Part shown: positions 1 through 6,447 of the stretch, piece after piece | Numbering within the stretch: position 1 is the first letter of the stretch | Layout: every line of letters starts with the position of its first letter | Assembly: GCA_003566395.1 (NCBI GenBank) | Contig: PXDL01000520.1 | Coordinates: 1-11,993, forward strand | Source of the DNA: Balneolia bacterium | GTDB taxonomy: Bacteria > Bacteroidota > Rhodothermia > Balneolales > Cyclonatronaceae | Length of the DNA: 11,993 nucleotides | Direction of reading: 5' to 3' | Translations under genes and position numbers: made by a program | The notes under the pieces: generated by a model | What the model was told of the DNA's origin: nothing | The model's database searches: none | Seen by the model: only the letters and a program-made list of their open reading frames with translations

Positions 1-292
1 GCGCCATAATCATGGAAAGCTGATCTACACGATAGGCAATATCGGAGGTAAAATTGCCGGCTTCAATCCAGGTAAACAGACGAACCACCGTGGGTTCGGA
101 ACCGGCTCCCATGCTCAGGAATATCTGAAGTGAAATTAAAAACGGCACGAAAACCGCAATAGTAGCCAGCCAGCCTATAACGTTTTTTTGCTTCCGGTAG
201 GATTCCGAGCTTAGCCCGAGCAGGCCGTTGATCAGAAAACCCAAGAGCGGAATCGCAATGATCAGCCAAACATAATCAGCCATCGGATTCAT
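1..292 (-). CDS. nuoL: NADH-quinone oxidoreductase subunit L (N-terminal part, cut by window edge)
   Basis: This is the largest antiporter-like membrane subunit of respiratory complex I, which helps couple NADH:quinone electron transfer to proton pumping across the inner membrane. Only about 97 codons are present; the gene runs off the left edge. I translated it by hand from the ATG at 292 (MNPMADYVWLIIAIPLLGFL). It shows a hydrophobic segment at about residues 8-26 and a second at about 38-58. A stretch containing FTWIEAGNFTSDIAYRVDQL then follows, which matches the usual NuoL start, where a W-I-x-x-G block and a D-x-L-S block precede the main helices. It sits 57 bp downstream of nuoK in the same direction, the standard J-K-L order. 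A second in-frame ATG at 283 is possible. No clear ribosome binding site is visible. The identification rests on context plus the N-terminal pattern; the conserved Lys and Glu of the channel lie outside the window. Confidence 0.9.
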   Translation of the reverse strand, partial: MNPMADYVWLIIAIPLLGFLINGLLGLSSESYRKQKNVIGWLATIAVFVPFLISLQIFLSMGAGSEPTVVRLFTWIEAGNFTSDIAYRVDQLSMIMA

Positions 293-349
293 GAACTATA
301 TGAAGATTGTCAAAATTGAAAATTGAACGGGAGCACACATACAGGGAAA

Positions 350-652
350 TTACCATCTCAGCAGATTGATTTTACTTATATCTGCGGTGATGTTATTCCG
401 GTATATAGCAATGATGATAGCCAGGCCGACACAGGCTTCGGCAGCGGCCACGCAGAGCACGAAAAACACGAGAATCATACCGTGAACGTCTCCCATATAG
501 CTACTGAAGGCCACGAGGCTGATATTGACGGCACTGAGCATCAGCTCAACGCACATGAACACAACGATCGCGTTTTTTCGCGTCAGTACACCAAGTACCC
601 CGATTACAAACAACAGGGCGCTGACGCCCAGATACCATTCTAAACCTATCAT
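350..652 (-). CDS. nuoK: NADH-quinone oxidoreductase subunit K
   Basis: NuoK is a small, three-helix, MrpC-like subunit of the complex I membrane arm, involved in proton translocation. The 100-residue length is the family norm. Three hydrophobic segments are visible at about residues 3-22, 29-49 and 59-84. The two membrane glutamates known to be important in E. coli NuoK fall at exactly the same positions here, Glu36 (in FMCVELMLSAVN) and Glu72 (in VAAAEACVGLAI). The start codon overlaps the stop codon of nuoJ by 4 bp (ATGA), which implies translational coupling, and nuoL follows after 57 bp. This is a complete, ordinary family member. Confidence 0.97.
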   Translation of the reverse strand: MIGLEWYLGVSALLFVIGVLGVLTRKNAIVVFMCVELMLSAVNISLVAFSSYMGDVHGMILVFFVLCVAAAEACVGLAIIIAIYRNNITADISKINLLRW

Positions 653-1167
653 TCGTCTTCAATATTTACGTTTCTCTGAGCAAGAAGCATGGCGCCTACA
701 ACTGCAGCCGTAAGCAGGATTGCCGTGGCTTCAAACGGCAACAAGAATGTTGTGAAAAGTTCGTCTCCGATTGCCTCCACCGTACCTACCGCAATCATTT
801 CCTGCTGGGAGAAATCAGGAAGGATACCGGAGTAGTCGCCAACTATATACAGAAGTTGCGCAAGCACAACCAGGGTGAGTACCAGGGCAAAAATCTGTTT
901 GAAATTAACCCGGGCCATTATCTCTTCGTTTTCATCCATATTAAGTACCATAATTACGAAGAGGAAGAGCACCATAATAGCTCCTGCGTACACAAGAATC
1001 TGGATAACGGCAAGAAACTGAGCGTTCAGCGTCAGATAAAAACCCGAGATCGACAACATGTGCAAAACCAAAAACAGGGCGCTGTTAACTGTATTTTTAC
1101 TAAGCACCATAGCCAGTGCCGTACCCACTGCAAATGTTGCAACAAATACAAAAAAGAAGGTTTCCAT
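649..1167 (-). CDS. nuoJ: NADH-quinone oxidoreductase subunit J
   Basis: NuoJ is a five-helix membrane subunit of complex I, located near the junction with the quinone-binding arm (ND6 family). The 172 residues are close to the usual length of 165-185. The hallmark third helix is clear at about residues 54-76 (VIQILVYAGAIMVLFLFVIM); it contains the conserved Tyr60 and the Gly that forms the pi-bulge implicated in coupling. Other hydrophobic segments lie near 2-20, 28-47, 91-109 and 141-161, and the end is acidic. nuoJ is the first gene of this minus-strand unit: the DNA upstream is noncoding and leads to the divergent moxR gene, so nuoI is not adjacent. A good promoter candidate lies about 30 bp upstream (1198-1228). 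nuoK overlaps its stop by 4 bp. Confidence 0.96.
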   Translation of the reverse strand: METFFFVFVATFAVGTALAMVLSKNTVNSALFLVLHMLSISGFYLTLNAQFLAVIQILVYAGAIMVLFLFVIMVLNMDENEEIMARVNFKQIFALVLTLVVLAQLLYIVGDYSGILPDFSQQEMIAVGTVEAIGDELFTTFLLPFEATAILLTAAVVGAMLLAQRNVNIEDE

Positions 1168-1197
1168 GTAAGATTAAATTCCGTGATTTTTGGTGCC

Positions 1198-1228
1198 CAA
1201 ATGTACCCAAATTTCAATCGGGCATCAA
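1198..1228 (-). promoter_or_regulatory. candidate promoter of nuoJKL
   Basis: On the minus strand the sequence reads TTG (1228-1226), 20 bases, then TACATTTG (1205-1198). This is a full match to the TAnnTTTG -7 box plus the TTG -33 box described for Bacteroidota. Read as a sigma-70 promoter it is TTGATG, 17 bp, TACATT. It predicts a start near 1190 and a leader of about 25 bases before the nuoJ ATG at 1167. It is the best promoter match in the window, but was found by eye only. Confidence 0.5.
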
Positions 1229-1350
1229 CAGTTATTTGCCCCCGCAGCGCACATGCAACGGCATGTACTAAACGGTTTTAAAAAGCGAACCGGATTTACC
1301 CGGCATCACCCTAAACTAACGCCCCGGATACGAAATGACGGTTTCAACAG

Positions 1351-1380
1351 TTGACTAATTCTGTATTTCCCGTAATTTCC
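1351..1380 (+). promoter_or_regulatory. weak promoter candidate for moxR
   Basis: TTGACT (1351-1356), a 16-bp gap, then TAATTT (1373-1378). This resembles the TTG plus TAnnTT layout seen upstream of other genes here. It would give a leader of about 100 bases. A second -7-like box, TACTTTTC at 1443-1450, lies closer to the ATG but has no TTG at the right distance. Both are weak. Confidence 0.25.
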
Positions 1381-1489
1381 GGCTCGCTGTAAACCATCCG
1401 CTGTTGCTTTTGCCACCGGATGATCCAAAGCCGGAAAATATATACTTTTCGCAATCAACATTCACTTTAAATAAGGCCTTAATTTATAC

Positions 1490-2491
1490 ATGAGCGAACA
1501 ACATGTTGACATTCGCGAGCTCAATGAACGCATTGCCGAAAGCAGTGCTTTTGTAGATGAAATCCGCTCCGAAGTATCCAAAGTCGTTGTCGGCCAGCAA
1601 TATATGATCGACCGCCTGTTAATCGGCTTGCTTACCGACGGCCATGTTTTGCTTGAGGGGGTTCCGGGACTGGCAAAAACCCTGACGGTTTCCTCACTGG
1701 CAAAAGTTATCAACACAGGATTCCAACGTATTCAGTTCACCCCCGACCTTCTGCCTGCCGATCTGATCGGGACGCTTATATATAATCAGAAGCTGAGTGA
1801 TTTTACCGTCAAAAAAGGACCGGTATTCTCTAATATTATTCTGGCCGACGAAATCAACCGATCGCCTGCCAAGGTTCAAAGTGCACTTCTGGAAAGCATG
1901 CAGGAACGTCAGGTTACCATAGGCGAACAGACCTTCCCCCTTGACGACCCCTTTCTTGTTCTGGCTACCCAAAATCCGGTAGAGCAGGAAGGCACGTATC
2001 CCCTGCCCGAAGCCCAGGTCGACCGGTTTATGATGAAGCTACATATCGGCTATCCGAGCGAGAAGGAGGAACTTGAGATTATGAGGCGAATGACTGCATC
2101 AGGACCGAAAGCCGAATTGAAACCGATTATCACAACGGATAAAATTATAACGGCCCGCTCTGTTGTTCGTGAGATTTATATGGACGAAAAAGTGGAACAG
2201 TATATAATCGACTTGATTTTCGCCACACGGAAACCCGTAAAATATAATGTGAGCAGCCTCGAACCCCTGATAAACTTCGGCGCATCACCACGGGCATCAA
2301 TCAACCTGAACCTTGCTGCCAAAGCTCATGCATACATGCAACATCGTGGATATGTAACACCCGAAGATGTACGCTCGGTGGCGATGGATGTACTTAGACA
2401 CAGAATTATTCTCAGCTATGAGGCTGAAGCAGAGGATATAACCACAGATAAAGTTATCACAAAACTGCTTGAAAGCATCCATGTTCCTTGA
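1490..2491 (+). CDS. moxR: MoxR-family AAA+ ATPase
   Basis: MoxR proteins are AAA+ ATPases that act as chaperones, often helping to activate or assemble metal- or VWA-domain proteins. The 333 residues are typical. Walker A is GVPGLAKT at 57-64, with Ala before the Lys as is usual for this family. Walker B is IILADE at 116-121, sensor 1 is ATQNP at 159-163, and the MoxR signature PLPEAQVDRF lies at 171-180. The C-terminal lid domain covers roughly 200-333. The ATG at 1490 was chosen because the family's N-terminal helix (LNERI..., VVVGQ at 32-36) follows directly; there is no clear Shine-Dalgarno sequence. Usual partners (a DUF58 protein, VWA/Bat proteins) are not next to it: the next gene is an unrelated small ORF. 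Its client is therefore unknown. Confidence 0.94.
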   Translation: MSEQHVDIRELNERIAESSAFVDEIRSEVSKVVVGQQYMIDRLLIGLLTDGHVLLEGVPGLAKTLTVSSLAKVINTGFQRIQFTPDLLPADLIGTLIYNQKLSDFTVKKGPVFSNIILADEINRSPAKVQSALLESMQERQVTIGEQTFPLDDPFLVLATQNPVEQEGTYPLPEAQVDRFMMKLHIGYPSEKEELEIMRRMTASGPKAELKPIITTDKIITARSVVREIYMDEKVEQYIIDLIFATRKPVKYNVSSLEPLINFGASPRASINLNLAAKAHAYMQHRGYVTPEDVRSVAMDVLRHRIILSYEAEAEDITTDKVITKLLESIHVP

Positions 2492-2538
2492 AACAAATAA
2501 ATGTGTAAACAAATTTATAACTCTGAATAAAATGGATA

Positions 2539-2569
2539 TTGTAATTTAGTTTCGATTCTACTATTTTAA
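2539..2569 (+). promoter_or_regulatory. promoter candidate for the small ORF
   Basis: TTG (2539-2541), 20 bases, then TATTTTAA (2562-2569). Read as sigma-70 it is TTGTAA, 17 bp, TATTTT. It has the same layout as the rpsT candidate. It would give the small gene its own transcript with a leader of about 35-40 bases. The surrounding 2492-2610 is very AT-rich, so chance matches are likely. Confidence 0.3.
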
Positions 2570-2610
2570 GCAATGTTAAATGGACTAATTCATAAAAAAA
2601 ATTTGACCAT

Positions 2611-2862
2611 ATGAAAATAAAGGTGATTCCAAGATCAAATATCCGCATCACTAAAAAAAGCTCTTCAAAGTTCAGACCTTTGATTGATGCCTTGCAGAAT
2701 TTACAACCTGGTGGTGATGCTATTGAAGTCAGTTTTTCAAACGAGAAAGAATTGAACTCAATGAGAAATGTGGTGTACACGTTCAATCGTGAACATGGTG
2801 AAAAAATTAAAAGCGGAAAAGATGCCATGAACGGCAAAATCTTTTTCTACAAAGATAAGTAA
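2611..2862 (+). CDS. small hypothetical protein, 83 aa
   Basis: I do not recognise this gene by name. It encodes 83 residues, is rich in Lys (basic N-terminus KIKVIPRSNIRITKK) and has no membrane segment or Cys, so it is probably soluble. The middle reads FRPLIDALQNLQPGGDAIEV, then a region with regularly spaced hydrophobics (LNSMRNVVYTFNREHG), and ends with GKIFFYKDK. The pattern of a helix, a Pro-Gly turn, a strand, a helix and a final strand suggests a small alpha/beta fold. It loosely recalls small uncharacterised phage or archaeal proteins of the type LxPGxAIxV...G..R, but that is only an impression. By hand count it is about 35% GC, clearly lower than its neighbours. A strong terminator follows 17 bp after the stop and a promoter candidate precedes it, so it looks like a one-gene unit. 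The alternative is recently acquired or decaying DNA. Confidence 0.62.
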   Translation: MKIKVIPRSNIRITKKSSSKFRPLIDALQNLQPGGDAIEVSFSNEKELNSMRNVVYTFNREHGEKIKSGKDAMNGKIFFYKDK

Positions 2863-2879
2863 TATCTTTTCCTAAATTT

Positions 2880-2916
2880 AAAAAGCCATCCTGGTATTAC
2901 CGGGATGGCTTTTTTT
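2880..2916. terminator. bidirectional intrinsic terminator between small ORF and nadA
   Basis: A long stem pairs 2881-2895 with 2899-2913 around a 3-base loop (ATT). The core is GCCATCC/GGATGGC, with one T-G wobble at 2892/2902. It has an A run on the left and T2910-T2916 on the right, so it can end transcripts in both directions: the small ORF from the left and nadA from the right. Confidence 0.9.
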
Positions 2917-2938
2917 ATGCACTAATAAATTGGTTGCA

Positions 2939-3985
2939 TTAACTCATCTCAAGCATTCTGTCGAGTGATTTTTTGGCTTTCAACCGAATACTTTCCTCAA
3001 TTTCTATTTGGTATTTATCCTCCTGAAGACAGACAAGCGTATCTTCAAGGGTGATTTCATTCATATGAGGACAGCGAACGCTGCACAGCCCCAGCATCTC
3101 TTTATCGGGATTTTCAGCCTGTATGTTATCACTCATGCTGCACTCTGTAAGCAGTAAAAATCTTTTCGATTCCGATGAGGCTACAAAATCTACCATAGCC
3201 GTTGTAGATCCGCTGTAGTCGGATGCCTCTACCACTTCAGGCGGACACTCGGGATGAGCCATCACCACGGTATCAGGGAACTGGCGGCGAACCGACTCAA
3301 TATCGCTGACGGTGAATTTTTCATGCACTTCGCACTTTCCGTCCCAGACAATCATGCTGTCTTCCTTGCCGTTGCCGTTCAGCCCGTCGGATTTCATGAT
3401 AACTTTCTTTCCGGTTTCTCTTGCCACGTTGCGGGCAAGGAATTCATCCGGCAGACAAATTACCACGTCTTCGTCAAGCTTATTCACAATATCCACCGCA
3501 TTGCTGGAGGTGCAGCATACGTCGGTTTCTGCCTTAACGTCGGCATAGGTGTTGATGTAGGTAACCACGGGCACACCGGGATAGCGGGCCTTGAGGTTAC
3601 GGACGTCCTCGGCGGTAATACTGGCCGCAAGTGAGCATCCTGCTACACGGGCAGGCAGCAATACCATGCGATCCGGATTCAAAATCTTGGCTGTCTCCGC
3701 CATAAACCGTACGCCGCAAAAAACAATACGATCGGCCCGGCTCTCTGCCGAAATACGGCTCAACCCGAGGGAATCACCCACATGATCGGGAATGCTGTGA
3801 TAAAGGGCCGGTTCCATATAGTTATGGCCGAGAATAACAGCGTTTTTCTCTTTTTTGATGCGGTTTATTTCGTAGGCTAACTCAGCCTTGTAATACAATT
3901 CTGCTTCGGGTACGGTGTTTCGCAGCCGTTCTTTAAGCAGAATAAAGGTTTCATTTACGGATGTGGCATCCTGTATTCGTTTCAT
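2939..3985 (-). CDS. nadA: quinolinate synthase
   Basis: NadA is a cytosolic [4Fe-4S] enzyme that condenses iminoaspartate with dihydroxyacetone phosphate to give quinolinate, the second step of de novo NAD synthesis from aspartate. Using the ATG at 3985 the protein has 348 residues, close to E. coli NadA (347). The likely cluster cysteines are C90 (FCGVRFMAETAK), C218 (WDGKCEVHEKF) and C305 (CPHMNEIT). Other family blocks are LGHNYMEP at 52-59, GDSLGLS at 70-76, AGCSLA at 115-120, CTSSNAV at 158-164 and MAHPECPPEVV at 242-252. The frame stays open to a GTG at 4042, which would add 19 residues. I prefer the ATG because the GTG lies only about 10 bp past the rpsA terminator, leaving no room for a promoter or leader. 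nadB and nadC are not in the window. Confidence 0.96.
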   Translation of the reverse strand: MKRIQDATSVNETFILLKERLRNTVPEAELYYKAELAYEINRIKKEKNAVILGHNYMEPALYHSIPDHVGDSLGLSRISAESRADRIVFCGVRFMAETAKILNPDRMVLLPARVAGCSLAASITAEDVRNLKARYPGVPVVTYINTYADVKAETDVCCTSSNAVDIVNKLDEDVVICLPDEFLARNVARETGKKVIMKSDGLNGNGKEDSMIVWDGKCEVHEKFTVSDIESVRRQFPDTVVMAHPECPPEVVEASDYSGSTTAMVDFVASSESKRFLLLTECSMSDNIQAENPDKEMLGLCSVRCPHMNEITLEDTLVCLQEDKYQIEIEESIRLKAKKSLDRMLEMS

Positions 3986-4050
3986 ACCAATATATTTAAA
4001 TATTGCTAATATATTGCCTTTCAGGTCTTTAGGTTTAGACACCGTCAGAC

Positions 4051-4080
4051 AAAAAAAGAGGAACCCCGAAAGGTTCCTCT
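4051..4080 (-). terminator. intrinsic terminator of rpsA
   Basis: On the minus strand a perfect 9-bp stem, AGAGGAACC/GGTTCCTCT (4080-4072 with 4065-4057), has a 6-base loop (TTTCGG) and is followed by a run of T (4056-4051). It begins 36 bp after the rpsA stop codon and separates rpsA from nadA, so nadA should need its own promoter or depend on read-through. Confidence 0.92.
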
Positions 4081-4116
4081 ATAGAAATCACAAATAAACA
4101 GGGATCGGAATGAGAG

Positions 4117-6267
4117 TTATTTCTTCTCTTCCTTCTCCTCTTTATCCTCGTCCTCAGAAGCAGCCTCGTCCTTGGCTTTAGCTTTGGATTTCGCTTTATC
4201 CTCGGCTTCAGGTTCGGCTTTGGCTTTAGCTTTTGAAGTTTCGTCGTCTTTTTCAGTCTTCGAATCTTCGTCGGCTTTTTCAGCTTTGGCTTTTGTAGCC
4301 TTGGCTGCTTTTTTCTTGGCCGGTGCTTCGTCGTCGTCAAGTTGTTTCTTCAGATCGGAAAGGCCGGACATTTCGCCCAGGGTGAGTGCGCCGGTTGGCT
4401 GTTCACCTGCTTCTTTCTTCTTCTGCATTTTTTTGAGTTCCTTCTCCGCACTCTTGCGGGTGGCCTCTTTCTCACTCAGCTTAATATGACGGGATTGCTC
4501 GTCGAACTCCACAATGGAAAGTTTAACGTCGGTTTCCGCTTTGAAATTGGTTTTGAACTCTTTTTGTTCATCCACTTCATTAACGGGCAGAAAGCCTTCG
4601 AGGCCGTGAGGCAGCTTAACGAAAGCGCCTTTCTCCGTATGGCGGGTAACCGTTCCTTCTATTTCAGAACCAAGCTGAAACTCATCTGCAAACTGATGCC
4701 AGGGATTCTCGTTTATTTGTTTATGACCCAGTGAAATACGACGATTGTCAAAGTCAACGGAAAGGATTGAAACCTCGATTTCATCACCCTTGTTAACGAT
4801 TTCGCTCGGGTGGTTCACTTTGTCGGTCCAGCTGAGGTCGGAGATGTGAACAAGGCCGTCGATTCCCGGCTCAAGCTCAACAAAAACACCAAAGTTGGTG
4901 AGGTTGCGAACAATACCTTTGTGGCGGGAGCTGATCGGGTAACGCTCGTTGATATCCTGCCACGGGTCGTTTTCAAGCTGCTTAACGCCAAGCGATACTT
5001 TCCGCTCGTTCTTGTTGATATTCAGAATAACACATTCAATAATCTGATTTTTCTCAACAAGCTGAGAAGGATGCTTGATATGCTGAGTCCAGGACATTTC
5101 TGAAATGTGAACCAGACCTTCAACACCTTTTTCGAGTTCTATAAAGGCACCGTAGTCGGCGATGGAAACCACTTTACCCTGAACTTTGGTGTTCTCAGGA
5201 TATTTCTTGTCGATTTCATCCCACGGATGCGGCTGAAGTTGTTTCAGCCCGAGTGAAATTCGTTTGCGCTCTTCATCAAACTCAAGCACAACTACATTCA
5301 GGCGCTGATCCAGCTTGCAAATCTCGGAAGGATGATCTACGCGGCCCCAGCTCAGGTCGGTAATGTGGAGCAGTCCATCTACGCCGCCAAGATCGATAAA
5401 CACACCGAAATCGGTAATATTTTTGACGATCCCTTCGAGAATTTGTCCCGCTTCCATGCTGGACAAGATTTCCTGGCGCTGATCTTCGAGATCGGTTTCG
5501 ACGAGTGCGCGGTGAGAAACCACTACATTTTCGCTCGACATGTTGAGCTTGACAACCAGAAACTCCATGTTTCTGCCAACATAGGCATCAAAGTCACGGA
5601 CCGGGCGAACATCAATTTGAGAACCCGGAAGGAAGGCGTCGATTCCGAATACGTCAACCACCATTCCGCCTTTGATACGGCGCTTGATGTGACCTTCAAT
5701 AACTTCCTGCTTCTCGTGAACATCTTCAATTTTTTGCCAAACACGCAGCGTATTAGCTTTGCGGCGTGAAAGCACGAGCTGACCTTCTCTGTCTTCTACG
5801 CGGTCGAGAAATACTTCTATTTCATCGCCGGGCTTAACATCATCTACGCTCTTAAATTCATTTATAGGTACAATACCTTCGGATTTGAATCCGATATCGA
5901 CGACTACATATTTTTCATCAACAGATACGACTCTGCCTGAAACAATTTCTTTTTCCGTAATAGATGTTAAGGTTCCCTCATACATCTGCATGAGATTATG
6001 GAACTCATCATCGGAGTAATCTTCGGATGCTTCCTGAAGCTCATCGAGGGTATAAACCTTTTGGCTTCTTTCTCCGGTAAAGCTTGGAACTTCTGACTTT
6101 TTAGCCAGTTCAATTTCTTCTTCAGCTGTTTCCGGTTCAGGCTGCTCGGCAACAGCAGCTTCGGTATCAATTTCTTTTTTTACTTCAGTTGTCTCAGCCG
6201 CTTCCGCAGTTTGTGCTTCGGTTGCTGTTTCTTCTTCCTGAGTTTTTTTGCTTAACTCATCTGACAT
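4117..6267 (-). CDS. rpsA: 30S ribosomal protein S1, long form with charged tails
   Basis: S1 binds mRNA on the small ribosomal subunit and helps load structured or weak-SD transcripts. Six S1 (OB-fold) domains can be placed at roughly residues 106-171, 188-254, 274-343, 361-430, 446-515 and 533-600. Domains 3-5 show the repeating FGVFIDL / GLLHITDLSW / HPSEI / ISLG pattern. At 716 residues it is much longer than E. coli S1 (557). The excess is an acidic Glu/Ala/Thr-rich N-terminus (about 1-60, then a linker to 105) and a Lys/Ala/Glu-rich C-terminal tail (about 603-716) with Lys-Ala runs and a Glu/Lys end. cmk lies upstream, the classic cmk-rpsA pairing, but a terminator separates them. An AGGA sits 12 bp before the ATG. 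The domains and the start are clear; the tails look disordered. Confidence 0.98.
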   Translation of the reverse strand: MSDELSKKTQEEETATEAQTAEAAETTEVKKEIDTEAAVAEQPEPETAEEEIELAKKSEVPSFTGERSQKVYTLDELQEASEDYSDDEFHNLMQMYEGTLTSITEKEIVSGRVVSVDEKYVVVDIGFKSEGIVPINEFKSVDDVKPGDEIEVFLDRVEDREGQLVLSRRKANTLRVWQKIEDVHEKQEVIEGHIKRRIKGGMVVDVFGIDAFLPGSQIDVRPVRDFDAYVGRNMEFLVVKLNMSSENVVVSHRALVETDLEDQRQEILSSMEAGQILEGIVKNITDFGVFIDLGGVDGLLHITDLSWGRVDHPSEICKLDQRLNVVVLEFDEERKRISLGLKQLQPHPWDEIDKKYPENTKVQGKVVSIADYGAFIELEKGVEGLVHISEMSWTQHIKHPSQLVEKNQIIECVILNINKNERKVSLGVKQLENDPWQDINERYPISSRHKGIVRNLTNFGVFVELEPGIDGLVHISDLSWTDKVNHPSEIVNKGDEIEVSILSVDFDNRRISLGHKQINENPWHQFADEFQLGSEIEGTVTRHTEKGAFVKLPHGLEGFLPVNEVDEQKEFKTNFKAETDVKLSIVEFDEQSRHIKLSEKEATRKSAEKELKKMQKKKEAGEQPTGALTLGEMSGLSDLKKQLDDDEAPAKKKAAKATKAKAEKADEDSKTEKDDETSKAKAKAEPEAEDKAKSKAKAKDEAASEDEDKEEKEEKK

Positions 6268-6349
6268 GTATGAATATTCCTATTAATTAGCCACGACCAG
6301 CATGTTTAGTACGTGTCGGGATTAGAGTTTATATTTGTTAATGTTACTG

Positions 6350-6377
6350 TTTTTTAAGAGGATGACCTCTAAAAAAA
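6350..6377. other. second hairpin in the rpsA leader region
   Basis: AGAGG/CCTCT with a 4-base loop (6357-6361 with 6366-6370), extended after one mismatch by six A-T pairs (6350-6355 with 6372-6377). Its outer arm uses the same T run as the cmk terminator, so folding it would hide that run. It could be a leader element of rpsA or a by-product of the A/T runs. Confidence 0.45.
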
Positions 6378-6397
6378 CCGCTCCGAATTTGGAACGG
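6371..6397 (-). terminator. intrinsic terminator after cmk
   Basis: On the minus strand a 7-bp stem CCGTTCC/GGAGCGG (one G-T wobble, 6397-6391 with 6384-6378) has a 6-base loop and is followed directly by seven T (6377-6371). It lies 50 bp past the cmk stop and about 104 bp before the rpsA start, so rpsA transcription is at least partly independent of cmk. I saw no convincing -10/-35 pair for rpsA between the hairpins and its ATG. Confidence 0.75.
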
Positions 6398-6447
6398 CCT
6401 TAAATATACAGTTTATAATCCAGAAAAAACAGTATATAAGCCGTTTT

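Larger units (their letters stand above)
1168..1489. other. divergent intergenic region, nuoJ / moxR
   Basis: These 322 bp hold no convincing gene on either strand; the reading frames here are antisense or out-of-frame extensions. The contents are the nuoJ promoter candidate (1198-1228), a weaker moxR promoter candidate (1351-1378) and a small perfect inverted repeat, ACATGC-AACG-GCATGT at 1251-1266. The last is too short to call an operator with confidence. No tRNA or riboswitch pattern was recognised. Confidence 0.6.

Noticed and set aside
323..643. 106-codon plus-strand reading frame
   Set aside because: It is antisense to nuoK, whose key residues and length are perfect; the peptide is His-rich and has no family features.
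1251..1266. perfect 6-bp inverted repeat as an operator between nuoJ and moxR
   Set aside because: It is a single short copy with no second site and no known regulator match; expected by chance at this length in 12 kb.
856..1281. 141-codon plus-strand reading frame
   Set aside because: It lies mostly antisense to nuoJ and has a composition typical of a shadow frame opposite a membrane protein.
4120..4143. homopyrimidine run as a possible triplex-forming element
   Set aside because: It is fully explained by Glu/Lys codons at the end of rpsA; nothing points to a separate DNA function.
4035..4340. 101-codon very basic minus-strand reading frame
   Set aside because: It is an out-of-frame reading of the repetitive Lys/Glu/Ala tail of S1 that runs through the rpsA terminator; the Arg/Lys/Pro richness is a by-product of the repeat.
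5332..5769. 145-codon plus-strand reading frame
   Set aside because: It is antisense to the S1 domains of rpsA and shows no independent signals.
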